Below are positions 42,433 through 54,030 of a stretch of DNA of 64,000 bases, piece by piece; position 1 is the stretch's first letter, and every line of letters starts with the position of its first letter. This stretch comes from Podarcis raffonei (taxonomy: Eukaryota; Chordata; Lepidosauria; Squamata; Lacertidae). The position numbers and the translations under genes are program-made. The notes below the pieces were generated by a model, which saw nothing but the letters and a program-made list of their open reading frames with translations, did not search any database and was not told where the DNA came from. The stretch is from NCBI RefSeq assembly GCF_027172205.1, contig NC_070615.1:38486501-38550500 (forward strand). Direction: 5' to 3'.

Positions 42433-45210
42433 ACTTGGGGAAATGAAGGTGCCACAGTCAACATGACCAGCGTTGCAGCACATTGTCAAGTTGCTTTCCT
42501 CAACATAGGGTTGTAGCCACCAAAGTTGTCCTGTTAGCACAAGGACTTGTCCGCTCACTCTTCTGTCCTCCCGTGTGCCCCACCCCACCTCCTTCCAAAC
42601 CCTCTGGAGCAGATGTGGAGAGCGCAAGGAGAGAGGGGAGATGTTCTGTGTCCCAACTGGATGTCCTTGCACCAATAGGATGACTTTGTTGAGTACAACT
42701 TGTAAACGTCAATGGAGTTCAGCAGAAAAGTCACCTTGAGAATAGGGTGGCTATAGAGAGCCAGCATTTTTCTTAGCAATCTGTAATCTTGTTTCTAACT
42801 GCTAATACAGACCTGTGTTATTCAGATCTATATAAAGTCAGACTTTCCTTTTATGACAAGTGCATTGCATCTTTTTTTGCCTGTACTTCATTATCTATTT
42901 TAAATTATACAATTTAATATGACTTACAATTATAGCATAAAAGTTAAATAATGGACCTATTTCCTAACCTTAGTCTCTTGGGTAACAAGGATTTTTTATT
43001 TTTACAAAACACCTCCTAATACTCCAAATATATTATTTATTCAGATACTTCTCACCTGGTGAGAATATTTATTTTATTTTATTTTTTAAAAGTTCATTAA
43101 GCCCATGACATCAACAGAATTGAGTTGTTGTCTTCTAACCCTAGTTGAAAATTATACTTAATTTAGCAAACTGCTAGTAACCCCAATATCAATTCCAGAT
43201 TGCTATTAGTAATTGCATCTTCTAGAATGCATGCTATTTTCAAAATCCACAGTTGGGTATGACTTTGATCAGGACCAACCAAAATAGCAAAAAGCTTTCC
43301 AGTTCTCCGGTATTCTCCATCAGTCTGGATGTTACAAAGAGTAGGGTCTGATATTTTGTTTCTTTGTTTTGGACAGGGTGCAGGTAGGGGTGGAACAGAA
43401 GAAAAAAAAGTACAAAAATGATTCTACATTTAAACTCTGTTTCAATATGGAGATGTTGATTTTTGTACTTTTTTACTTTCTTCTGACCCCTGTGTACTTG
43501 GTTTAACATCTAGACTGGTGGCCAGACTGGTCTTCAGAGATCAGCTTGTGAGTTGCAGGACTTGTGGATCTGAAAGAAAAGCCCCGCAAGCATGGTAGAC
43601 CCAACAAGCTTGATCGGTGGGCCTGCTATATGGGAGCTGTAGTTCAACAACAGTCTGAGGAAATTCAGTCTTGGGCTCCAAAAGGTGTCACAGCCCTGCT
43701 TTAGTGAGATGGAATATGTGCATCAGGGCTGGAGAAGATTTTTCCACATTCCCTTCTGGGCAATTTTCTGGGAGCCACATGCCAGCCATGGGCAAATCTG
43801 AACTGAGCAACAAATACAAAGTTTGCTTTTCTGCAGGAGGCTATTTTCTATACACTCACACACCCCACTCTGTCCTTCATTAAGGCAAACAGGAGGTATG
43901 AATAGTTCACACATTGCAGCCAGGCATAAAAGCAAGGGGGGGTTGAAGCAGGGCCAGTGAGGGGAGTGGCCTGGGGAGAATCCAGATGGCCCTGCAGAGG
44001 CTTGAAGGGCTGCATGTGGCCCCCGGGGATGAGGTTCCTATCCACCCAACATGTATAGTGAGAGTTTGCATCCAGTGAAATTGGGGCTGCCACGTGATTA
44101 AAGAAAGCAAAGTTGGTCTAATAGATTTTGATTAAATTTGCAAATGAATAAAACCAAATACTTAAGAATAGCACATTTCCTTTGTTTTCAAATGATACAG
44201 GCATATGTTGCAGCAAGAATAACAAAAGAGGCGTTTGCTCCTCTGCAAGAGGGAATTTTTTTGGGTTTTCCCCCCCAAGATTGCAATTCCCACATCTCCA
44301 ATTTTGTAAGTGCAGGTACTGAAAGCCCCGGATTAGAGAGCCAATGGTGGCTAGAGTGTGAGACTAAGACTGAGGATGCTCAGATCCCCTCAGTCCTGAA
44401 CCTCACAGAGTGAAGTTAGGACAATCTCTCTCAGCCTTATGCATTTTATAGGCTGGTGATTTTATTTAAGGGTAAAGTACTGGCTTCACTATAACAAAAA
44501 TCTTGTAAATCTAAATGCTTAGTTGCGCCTGGACTTGAAATTGTGCTATTAGTGGCTTTTAGTTAGGGAGGTCAGTTAATATGGACTATGTCAAATGCTG
44601 TTTATAGAAATTCTGAGTTTTACGTCAGTAGTCCTAATATTTATGCAATAAAGCATTTACATCTCTATCAAAAGGTTTTGAAGCTGAGCAAATGGTTTTG
44701 TATTGTACATATAGATCAAAGATAACCTTCTAAAAATTGTTTGAAATTGCACACATTATCTCTTTATCTTGAGAAGTATTTAGCAAGGTTTTTTGCAAAA
44801 ACACTCAGATTAGTGCTTAATAGCTGTACTGTGTGTTGCCAGATCCAATGCACTTTACAAAGTCAAGGTCAGATGTAAACACTCTATTTCAGAGTCATCA
44901 AGTACAATCTTGCAATTTCTACATCATAACATTTTTAGTAAACTTTCTTACTCCGTTGTCTGTGTGCATCTGTGTATGTTGGCTAATTTGGCTTCCATCT
45001 CTTCAAGCTATTTTCAATTACTAATTTTTCAAGGCATATGGCAAGTAAATTAAACTCGTGTCTAGTCTTAAGTGCAAAACATTTATCATCTATTAGAATC
45101 TCTTAAAATAGAATCCAACGGAGTTATTGTAAGAAGCAACTTACTAACTTTTAAGACTTGCTTCCGCCTTTTTTGGTAAGTTTGATTCTGTTCATTAGGG
45201 TTGGAATAGA
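42433..45210. other. RSL1D1 3' region and intergenic DNA
   Basis: Mostly AT-rich unique sequence with a hAT-like fragment (43905). AATAAA motifs lie at 44147-44152 and 44647-44652 and could end a long RSL1D1 3' UTR, but this is uncertain. No gene is seen. Confidence 0.4.
43905..44050. repeat. Fragment related to 13852-14152
   Basis: GAAGGGCTGCATGTGGCCCC then GGATGAGGTTCCTATCCACC parallels the right end of 13852-14152. Intergenic. Confidence 0.4.
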
Positions 45211-45217
45211 AAAAAAA

Positions 45218-45305
45218 TGGGTTCTATCCAATGCTAGTCCTACTCAGAGTAGATCCATTGAAACTAATGAACATGAATAGCACTAGCCAGTGGATATTAC
45301 CCAAT
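45218..45305. repeat. Palindromic MITE, half copy
   Basis: CTATCCAATGCTAGTCCTAC, TCAGAGTAGATCCATTGAAAC and TAATGAACATGAATAGCAC. The right arm is mostly lost. Confidence 0.5.
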
Positions 45306-45414
45306 AATTTCCTGTGGCACAAGTAGTGTTACTTTGTTTAGCAAAGTGAAGGTGGTTGTGCTGTCACCATTTACTGCTGTTATGAGGATACGTTTAAGTT
45401 GTTGTCAGAGGCTG

Positions 45415-45560
45415 TGTGCACACACCATATATATGAAGCAGAATTTCCCAAGAATCTTGGGAACTTGTTTGTTAAGGATGCTGGGAACTGCTTTGTGAGG
45501 ATTAAACTACAATTCCCATGATTCTTTGGGAGAAGCCATGTGCTTTAAAAATATGGCGCA
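45415..45560. repeat. 'AATCCTGGGAA' repeat, copy 2
   Basis: Shows GTGTGCACACACCATATATATG, CCCAAGAATCTTGGGAAC and CTACAATTCCCATGATTCTTTGG, the same blocks as 4690-4965. Confidence 0.45.
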
Positions 45561-45934
45561 TACACAGCCACAGACTGGTTTATTCATTCCCTTGCTATTT
45601 AGCTTCACCTTTACATTACTTCCACCCATGTCCGGATATATCTGACAAGTGAGGTTGATGCTCAATGCATCTGACCAAGTGGGCTCTAATCCATGAAGCT
45701 TACGCCATAACGTGCTTTTAAAATTCCACAGGACTCTTGGTTTTGTTGCCAGGTGCTTAATTAACCCTCTGTAAATCAGCCCCAAGAAAACGTGGCACAT
45801 GAACATTAAGGCAACATGCCGTTCATATGTTTCACATTTGCGATCTCCGGGTTTATTTGAAATGGCTGACAATCTACAGCAACCATGTTTGTTTGCTTCC
45901 TAGTATATCTTTAACCAAGGATGGCTATGAAGGC

Positions 45935-46590
45935 AAAGTGCAGCCAGTGTACAGCACCTTGGTTGTGAGATTGCACTGGCTGCCTTTCTGCTACCAGGCA
46001 AAGTTCAAGGTGCTGGTGCTAACATATGAGGAGAACCAGGTTGAGAAACCCTTTTATCCCTTATGTATCCCCCTGTGTTCTGCAGGAGAGTTTATCCAAG
46101 TCCAAAGATCTTAGAAGCCCACTTCACAGTAACTTGGAGAAGTGGTGGACTCTGGGCTTTCGAATTTCAGCAGTGCCCTGTGCAACACCAAAATTGGGTT
46201 CCGCTACCTCACCTTCTGTTCTAAGTCCTTGTTGTAGCTCCCCCTGTGGCACCCTGTGGGTGAACTGGTCACGCTCCCCTAAATCTCCCTTTGCTTAGTG
46301 CAGGGCTTTCATCGTGGCTGCCCCTATTCTGTTAAACAGCGTTCCTGTCAAGATACAGGAGAAGTTCACTGTCAGCACTTTCTGGAAACAACAGAAGAAC
46401 ATTTTTGATCTTCCCAGCCAGATCAATGGATTTCTGCCATGGGTGTCTTATTTTGGGTGGTTGTGTTTTGGTTTTGTTTTCAAATATATCTGCTGTTTTC
46501 TGTGTTGCTTTTAACTGGGTTTTTTAAGTTCTTTTATTGTACATCACTTTGAGATTTGTGTGGGGAAGGCAATCAATAAACTAATAAAAT
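45935..46590 (+). mobile_element. L2-like LINE 3' portion, interrupted
   Basis: 45960-46040 reads RLHWLPFCYQAKFKVLVLTY, an L2 ORF2 motif. 46310-46590 carries the 3' end with an AATAAACTAATAAAATAA tail. A different repeat (about 46137-46303) sits between. Intergenic. Confidence 0.65.
46137..46303. repeat. Dispersed repeat inserted in an L2-like fragment
   Basis: GTGGACTCTGGGCTTTCGAA, TTTCAGCAGTGCCCTGTGC and GAACTGGTCACGCTCCCC match 27881-28038. It splits the L2-like fragment, so it is younger than that fragment. Family not named. Confidence 0.55.
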
Positions 46591-47282
46591 AACTATCACC
46601 CTCTTGGCATTATAAATCAGCAGGCTGTAAATGACTGAACTGGAGCATGTAACCTTCTGCAATAGTAAGGAGTGGGCCTCTTGCAATGAGCTAGATTTGG
46701 GGGTGTCCTCAAATGCGTACTTCTTTTTGACTCTAACATGTTTCAAAGGAATGATACTCCATATTGTCCCAATTCTTCTCTACTATAATCTGTTGCATCT
46801 CAGATTACAGAAATGTGCTGTGTGCAGAATCTGTTTTGTTTAATCGTCCAATCCTGTGAGTTCCACAAGAATAGCAAAACTCACCCATGTCAAATACATC
46901 TGTGCTAAAAGCAAAGACTGGGTTGCTTTCACCCCCTGCAGACGCCATCAGACTTCATTTATGAGAGGGGCTGCAAGTGGACATAAACTGAATTTTCAGT
47001 GCAACTTTTTTTATGGAAGAATGTCTCTGAAGAAATTATAGTCGGCATGTTTTAGCAGCCATACCCTTAGGTGCTCTTTATCTTGGGCTGCAATCCTAAA
47101 CACGCTTCTGGAGAGTAAATCCCATTAAACTCTGGGATTTTCTTCTGAGTAAGTATTCTTAGGGTTGCATGGTTAAAGGCATTTTGTGAACAATCTTGCT
47201 TTCAATTAATTTTTTGTGATGTCTGCTTAGGTTTTAAAATGTAAAAATCTGCCTCTGGATTTTTGCTCTTAGTCAAAGTGGT

Positions 47283-47478
47283 CACATCCACACCATATAT
47301 TTAAAGCACTTTTAAGGCACATAGTTCCCTGTAACAAATTCCGGGAACTTTAGTTCTCTAAGGGTGCTGGGAATTGTAGCTCTGAGGGAGAGGCAACAGT
47401 TTCCAAGATTCTTTGTGGTGGGAGCAATGATTTGTAATATAAATGTGCCTTAAATGTATGGTGTGTATGTGACCAGTG
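47283..47478. repeat. 'AATCCTGGGAA' repeat, copy 3
   Basis: Begins CACATCCACACCATATATTT and ends AAATGTATGGTGTGTATGTG, giving an inverted pair of ends about 195 bp apart. The middle has GGGAACTTTAGTTCTC and GGGAATTGTAGCTC. The clearest copy for defining the element. Confidence 0.55.
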
Positions 47479-47944
47479 TATTTTTAAATTTCCTGCAATG
47501 TAGATTTAACCACAACTTTTAACAAAACTGAAATTTAAAAATAATTCTAGAAGCATTACATAAAATGGCTATGAAAACCACCTTGTAGTGTGTACTGATA
47601 AACTTTTCTTTATCAAGGCACCCTAAAGGAATAAATGTTTTCATTTTTGTTTCATTTAAAAACCTGCCTGCAGACCTTGAAGCAATTGCTCAAAATGGCA
47701 AGTAGCCTAACCTCAGCGGTTTACTTGGAGGCAAGTCCCACTGATTTCAATAGGACTTACCTGTAAACATCCATACAACTGGCAGCAGAAAGCAGCAAGG
47801 TTACGGTTAGCACAATTAAGAAACTAAGCTACACTTTTAAAACAAAAGTGTGAAAGTTTTGCCATGGAGATGCATATGCAAAGAACTCACATAAAAGGTT
47901 CCCATGCAAAGCAGCCTGGATTGACATTAGAACGCAGAGTCTTT

Positions 47945-48142
47945 TCTAAAGAACAAAGGAAGCTGCCTTTTACCAAGTCAGACAATTGGTTCACCTGGTA
48001 TTGTCTACACTGACTGGCAGCAGTTCTCCAGGGTATTTAGAAAGGGAGTCTTTCCCCAGCCTTACGTGGAGATTTTGGGGATTGAACCTGGCACCTTTTG
48101 CATGCAAAGCAGATGCTCTACCACTGAGCTAGGCCCTTTTCA
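47945..48142 (-). mobile_element. tRNA-Ala-derived SINE, minus strand
   Basis: Read on the - strand, it opens TAGCTCAGTGGTAGAGCATC, then TGCTTTGCATGCA (anticodon UGC, alanine) and box B GGTTCAATCCCC, then a body ending AAGGCAGCTTCCTTTGTTC. Close to full length. Intergenic between RSL1D1 and the PIRT-like gene. Confidence 0.8.
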
Positions 48143-48489
48143 TTGTGCAGAAAGTCCAGGCACAACAGTGATGAGTTGGTGCTGCAGCTGATGATACCTT
48201 TTGCACTGAGTACACAGGATTAGGCTGTCAGTCGTTATTTCTTCCAGCCCCAAATAAACGGTTGCATCTCTCTGCCAGCTTTTCTGCCTGTTTACATTAT
48301 TTTATTGAAATAGTACCTCAAATGTTTTCCTTGGATAATCTTGCCTGAAGAAGTGTTTTGCAAACGGTGAAGAGTTCAGTTTTTAAAACAAATTTAGGCT
48401 GCCACCGCCTATGCACATGGTTATACGGAAGAGAAAACAATGGCACGTGCTTCCACATAAACATGTATAGAATTACTGGGGATGGGGAA

Positions 48490-48740
48490 ACAGTGACTCT
48501 CCAGCTGTGGACTCCCCAGCCAGAAGAGCCAATGGTCAAAGACGATGGGATCTGTAGTCCAACAACAGCTGTAGTAGTATAGGTTTCATATCCTTGGATT
48601 ATACTATAAGGCAAAATGCTGCCCTCCTGTTGCAAGTCTGGGAATAGCCCCCCAAATCTTGTTGGTCACCAACTCCCATCAAGCCTCAGGCAGTGGGATC
48701 ATTATGGGACCTAAATTCCAACAACAGCTTTTCTAACACT
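48490..48740. mobile_element. Two adjacent degraded hAT-like hairpin MITEs
   Basis: Block 1 (to about 48582): GACTCTCCAGCTGTGGACTC and GATCTGTAGTCCAACAACAG. Block 2 (about 48650-48735): CACCAACTCCCATCAAGCC and AATTCCAACAACAGC. Intergenic. Confidence 0.4.
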
Positions 48741-48742
48741 GA

Positions 48743-50356
48743 TCCACAGAGACTTTGTGCCCTAATTTAAAATGATGGACCCTTGGTTTGATCTATTGTT
48801 TATTTAAAGGTTCAGAACATTAATATGCTCTTATGCACTCTTTTTTAAATAATTTGTTGCTTCAGCTTTCTGAATTGTATAATGCGAACTACAGGCAATA
48901 CTGCCAGGTTTTAGTTTCACATTGCCAGGCTATCAAGATAAGCTATTGTAGAGTTTCCTATCGTGAACTTTGTCCTTACTAATGGAAGAACTCTTATCTC
49001 AGCTAATAGCAGGGAACTGGCCTATGGTGTTTGTTTTGCTATAGATCTTATTTTCTTCCTTGCATGAACCATTAAAAACAACTCTTTAAGATGACACACA
49101 CACCCCTCTATATTTTCTGACTTTAGCACCGCACCCATTATTAGCAGTTGGAAGAAATTGTGGAAGGTTTGGCAAAAACAGCACAGACGCTGAGGTCCTG
49201 AGTGCTCTGCAGTGTTGCCACTTGTGTATTTACACACCTGTCCCTAGGTATTAGATAGCATTATGATGTGTTCTAGTTTCTCCATGTGCACAGAACATTT
49301 ATCTCTAAAGCAAGCATGCAACTGCTGTTTTTCTCACTAGAATTAATAAACTCTTTCTGTAATCTGATCAATATATCTAACTGATTAGATTAAAGCAGGC
49401 ATTTATTAACTTTAGAGGGAGGGGGGGAACCACTTGAATGCTTGCTTCACGATTCAATAACATAAACTCCAAATTCAATATGGTTTATTACAAATACACA
49501 TCTCAAGTGCCTGTTGCCAATTAGTGATTAGGGCTAATATTTATGTTCTCTTTATTACTGAATGTGATCAGGGGGTGGGGATGGGTTGGTCCCGGTTCCT
49601 CACTTTCTTGTCTTAGCACACTAAATGAATGCTATTTTATGGAAATGTTACTTGAGCCAATAAATTATGGCTCCCCATTTTCATGAGTGAGATATTCCAG
49701 GGCTACTGCAGTGGGTTTTGGTTTCCTTTAGATGAGAATGCACAGTGGACATTTAAAGCATTTTGTTAATATTTGTTTCATTTACCAGTTTTTCTCATTC
49801 TGAGCTCCCACTTGTCATAACTACGTTTTGTTGGATTCCATGTGGTGTTTGGTGGCCATGGCGCTTAATCCAGGGAGATCAACAGTATGTGATGGTACAG
49901 CCAATGACAGTTAGAGCTACCCCATAACTGGTTGTAAGAAAGTGAGACAGGAGGGGGCTGGCTAAAGGGCAGACTGAGGTTGGTGGTGCAGCATCCTGCT
50001 TGCATCAGCCACCACTGTGGGATATAAATTCTGAACTGAAAACTTATCCTGGTCCCCATGCCGATGTCTGCAAAAGGAAAGCATGTGAAACCATGAACAT
50101 GAAATCTTCCCTTTTGCAGAGATGGCAGGGCTTGCGAGTTCAGGGCTGGGGCTAGCTTCTGTGCATCTGCTGCTCAGATGGATGGACCTAACTTCAGAAT
50201 AATGTCATCTTTTAAAAATTAGTCTTTATTAAGTATTTTCTTGTGGTACAAAAAAATAATAATCTAATAAACAAAGAAAAGTACATATAGTGTCTGCATA
50301 TTCAATTCACAGAGTGTTTTTCACAATTCATTTGCTTTCAGTATGGGACCCTGATG
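48743..50356. other. Intergenic region before the PIRT-like gene
   Basis: AT-rich. An L1-like reversed 3' end is possible at 50212-50330 (TTTAAAAATTAGTCTTTATT). A first, non-coding exon of the PIRT-like gene could lie here but I cannot place it. Confidence 0.4.
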
Positions 50357-50364
50357 TCCTAGAC

Positions 50365-50586
50365 CATGGGTAGGCAAACTAAGGCCCGGGGGCTGGATCC
50401 GGCCCAATCGCCTTCTAAATCTGGCCAGTGGACAGTCTGGGAATCAGCGTGTTTTTACATGAGTAGAATGTGTCCTTTTATTTAAAATGCATCTCTGGGT
50501 TATTTGTGGGGCATAGGAATTAGTCCCCCCCCAAGGTCTGAGGGATAGTGGACCAGCCCCCTGCTGAAAAAGTTTGCTGACCCCTA
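50365..50586. mobile_element. hAT miniature element, closest intact relative of the PGAM5-carrying one
   Basis: CATGGGTAGGCAAAC start, GTTTGCTGACCCCTA end, and an identical 8-bp duplication TCCTAGAC on both sides (50357-50364 and 50587-50594). Its subterminal blocks (GGATCCGGCCCAATCGCC and CAAGGTCTGAGGGATAGTGG) are the ones flanking the captured exon at 1825-2617, in opposite orientation. Ends about 140 bp before the predicted PIRT-like exon acceptor. Confidence 0.9.
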
Positions 50587-50760
50587 TCCTAGACACCATG
50601 TGGTTGGAGGAGGGAAAAGGAGAGAGGGAGGGGGAGAGAGTGGGAATAACGATCTTACATTCTACTGAATAGTCTTTTTGATATTCTAACTGGTTAGACT
50701 AAATGACTGAAGCATGTCCTACTTTCTAGGTCCTCTGCTCTTTGGAGTACATCTTGTGGC

Positions 50761-51117
50761 ATGTCTGTGATAAAGCCAATCCCCACCCAGGAGGGGCTAC
50801 CATCTCTTCTTGATGCTTCAATCTTCCCTTCAGGAACAAGGAACGAGGCTGTTATAATCGGGGAACAAAGCAACTGGGTGTACTACAATAAGCCTCTTAC
50901 ATTTATTGCCATTGGACTCCTTGTATTTCTTAGTGGGATTGGCCTTTCTGCCTTGCACTTGGTCCACACTGTAGATGTGCCATCTGCCCTGGGGCCTGTT
51001 TGTCTTTCCATTGGACTCATGTTCTTCGTTACAGGAATGGTGTGGCTACCCATTATTAAGCACGGCCTGAGATATGATGGACTTCTAACAGGAAGCCCTA
51101 CAGACTTCAGCGCTTGA
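50761..51117 (+). CDS. PIRT-like two-helix membrane protein
   Basis: 118 residues in one exon. Two hydrophobic segments, about residues 46-66 (LTFIAIGLLVFLSGIGLSAL) and 77-99 (LGPVCLSIGLMFFVTGMVWL), follow the block SNWVYYNKP and end WLPIIK. Human PIRT (phosphoinositide-interacting regulator of TRP channels, 137 residues) has the same layout: SNWEIYRKP, two helices, GLVWVPIIKK. PIRT's basic tail, which binds phosphoinositides, is absent here; after PIIK comes HGLRYDGLL and a neutral end. So it is family-related but probably not PIRT itself. A splice acceptor (CTTTCTAG) 32 bases upstream of the ATG suggests a separate 5' exon. A poly(A) signal is at 51639-51644. Function unknown; the plasma membrane is inferred. 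Confidence 0.8.
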   Translation: MSVIKPIPTQEGLPSLLDASIFPSGTRNEAVIIGEQSNWVYYNKPLTFIAIGLLVFLSGIGLSALHLVHTVDVPSALGPVCLSIGLMFFVTGMVWLPIIKHGLRYDGLLTGSPTDFSA

Positions 51118-51660
51118 GAGCCATACTTTCTAAAGTGATATCCTTTTTTATTTTTATCTTTTTAAATTGCTTTATTGAACTTTAAAAAAACAAAACACAA
51201 AATCATAGTTATCCATAATAAAAAAATAAACAACAAAAAATATCAATATCTGTTACACTTTATCACAGTCTTCTTTTGGTTCCAGTGACATCCCACCAAT
51301 TCCATATAGCTTTAACTATGTATTTATCCACCGCACTATTCATCTCTGTTTATAATAATTCCTTTTCAAATATAATGTACTTTCTTTAACTTATTCAGTG
51401 AATTATAGAAGCTATTCAAAGGCTACCATAGACTTCATATTATTACAATCAATGCAATTTTTAAATAAACCCCATTTATTAAAAAATACTTAAAGTGATA
51501 TCCTGCTTGCAAATATAGTTTTCCCACTATCTTTGGTTTAACAGACATTTGTGCTAAAGGATTTTGCTTTTTCCTATAAATATTGTGGTCTTCTCCTTTG
51601 CGTAAAGGAAACATGCTCACCACTTTCTGTTGTTCCCAAATAAAAGTAGTGCAGTTGTGC
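51118..51660 (+). other. 3' untranslated region of the PIRT-like gene
   Basis: Runs to AATAAA at 51639-51644. A 346-bp L1-like insertion (51145-51490) occupies most of it, flanked by a duplication of its original sequence. Confidence 0.5.
51145..51490 (-). mobile_element. 5'-truncated L1-like LINE 3' end in a 3' UTR
   Basis: Read on the - strand it ends AATAAAGCAATTTAAAAAG and an A-rich tail. Flanked by an identical 14-bp duplication TAAAGTGATATCCT (51131-51144 and 51491-51504), so the insertion is fairly recent. Confidence 0.8.
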
Positions 51661-53046
51661 ATAGAATTTTTCTAATGGGCCAACATGACTACCTTAATTT
51701 TTTGCCTCATGAGAAATTTTGCACCTCTAGCAGATATAAACCACCAGAGCTTTTTACAGGAGGAAGAACGGTCCTCCTCTAAGGAGGAACCAAACAATGC
51801 TTGTGCCAAAAGCCTGGGGAGAGCTTTTTATATTTCTCCTCCTAAAGTGCATTAGGGGTCCACTTACTTTTATGAACATTTTTATTGGCAGTGGTGATAG
51901 GAAAAAATAGTAGAGAGGAAAGAGGTCTTATGCCATGTATCGTATTTACTCGAATCTAATGCTCACCTTTTTTTGGCCAAATTACATTGCGAAAATTAAG
52001 GTGTGCATTTGATTCGATGGTGCTTTACACTCGAGTAAACACAGTAAAAAAATTCCTCTGGCAGATTTCCTGTGCCTTTTAAAGATGAAGTTCAAGCGAC
52101 TAAGCTTTTGCTTGTACAAATTAGCACCCTCACTGTCTTTCAAGTCATGTCTGATGTTGCTGTACACACCATTACCCTGGCGCTGCCACCCCAACTCCTA
52201 TTCAACAAAGCCGTCATCTGCTCATGTGCTGTCATCTGTGTGAGTGGAACCGATGTCTGAAATATACACATCATAGCTTAACCATAGCTTATGTTTTCAA
52301 ATTGGATGGAAGCTGGTCTGAGGGAAAATGCATCAAGCAGCAATATTTCTCAAGAAACTACAGGGTACATCTGGATTGTGGATAATATCATGTGTACTCA
52401 GCTCTAAAAAGTGAGAGCACACTGGAGCTGAAGCAAACAGTAATGTATACAGAATCTCAGTTTCCACATTTGTTCCCTTAACTACTGCAATAAATCTATT
52501 TTTAAAGAGCCACTAGATTCTTTGTTATTTTTGTTGCATTAACACAGCTAACCTGCACAAAGTATGCTTCCCCCACCCCCGCAACAGCCGATGGAAAAAA
52601 GTGCTCTTACCCTGAGCCCTGAGGTGTTTTCCTCATGGAACACTAATTCTGATTTTGAAATGGATTTTAACAAACTAAACTTCATTAGGTTGCTTTCAAA
52701 TACACTTGGCATAGTACAGACCACATAAACAGCTTTCCAAGAGATGAAATTTTTTAAGAACAGTAACCAGGAATAGCTGCAGCTTTATACAAAAATTGAG
52801 AGGCTTCACTATGGCATACTCTTGGTGATTCTTACTTCTGAGTAAGTATGCATAGATGTTAATACTGCAAGTCCTTCCCTGGTAAGATAAGGATTATCTC
52901 ACTTCTTTTTCCAAAGCAGGAGGTTATTTATGCACAACCACGGTGTAAAGCACTAGCCCTAAAATAAACTGCAATCATTCGCAATGATGATGTCCGAAAC
53001 TGGCCAGAATGCAACTCACAGAGTTGGCAGGGTCATCTAGTCCAAA
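51661..53046. other. Intergenic region between the two membrane-protein genes
   Basis: AT-rich, with a SINE-body fragment at 53010-53050. 51940-52050 contains an imperfect inverted repeat (TCGTATTTACTCGAATCTAATG and TTTGATTCGATGG..TTTACACTCGAGTAAACAC), probably a small DNA element. No gene. Confidence 0.4.
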
Positions 53047-53054
53047 CCCCATGT

Positions 53055-53467
53055 CAGTGCTGGATTTACTTATAAGCTAATCATATAAGCTATAGTTTAG
53101 TTGGGGGCCCCAAAAAAATTTAAAGGAAAAAAAACCTGGATGTACATTTCCAAAATATAAGATTAAAAAAATAAATAAAACCTACATACAGCAACAGTGT
53201 TGTGTAGGCTCCTATGATGTAAGAAATGCCTCCGCCTGCTAGCCTGCTCCCTAAAATATCACTGATTTGCTCATTTCTATATATAGGGTGCCTACATTCT
53301 GCCTGTGCAAACGGCTTGAGATACCTATTAGGTCCATAAATTACCATATAGCATATATTCAATACAAAAACAGCGACAATTTGTTGTTGACAAAGGACAG
53401 CTGGACATATAAAGGGCCCCATTACCTTCAGTAACTCAGGGCTTCATCAAACCTAAATCCGGCCCTG
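53055..53467. mobile_element. hAT-like element (CAGGGCCGGATTTA ends), uninterrupted
   Basis: Starts CAGTGCTGGATTTAC, ends AAATCCGGCCCTG. Flanks CCCCATGT (53047-53054) and CCCCGTGT (53468-53475) agree in 7 of 8 bases. Non-coding. Its right end is within about 100 bp of the CpG-rich start of the TMEM238-like gene. Confidence 0.75.
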
Positions 53468-53559
53468 CCCCGTGTCATGCTCAGTCCCACAACCCTCGAG
53501 ACCACGAGTCTCATACTCCACCGACGGAGCTATCCCTGGTGTGCGTTTTGCACAAACAC

Positions 53560-54030
53560 ACACGAGTGTGCTGCTCTCTCCCCTTTGGGTTGGGAAGGAA
53601 AAGCGATGGGGAACCGCCTGAGGCGTCTGGGAAAGAGAGTCCACGAGGGGACACCTGTCGGGGTGGCGGCGGTGGGAGGGACGCGCGCGCCTCCTCAAGG
53701 TGCGCGCGCCCCGCCCCGCCAGGTGCGAGGAGGAGGAGGGCGTGTCCTTCCCCGTCCCTCAGGTAAGGCGGGATTCTCTCCTGCTCGCCCAGCATGGCTG
53801 TGGCGCTGGGGAAGGCGCCGCCGCCTCAGGCGGGGAGCTTGCCCCCCTCAGGGGCGGCAGGTGTGGCCTCGGGTGCGCGGGGCGGGCCAGCGGCGCTCCA
53901 GGTGCTCCAGGTGCCCGGCGCCGTCCCCTCGGACGGGCTGCTCTCGCCTTGGTCCAGCGCAGTCTCCTTGTCGAGCGCCTTCGGCTCCCCTCCGGAGTCG
54001 GCCACTTCTCTGCCCGCCGCGTCGGCGCCC
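53560..54030 (+). promoter_or_regulatory. CpG-rich 5' region of the TMEM238-like gene
   Basis: Very CpG- and GC-rich from about 53560 to 54620, covering the gene's only recognised exon. No TATA box. A typical CpG-island promoter; the start site is not resolved. Long open frames on both strands here are a by-product of GC content. Confidence 0.5.
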
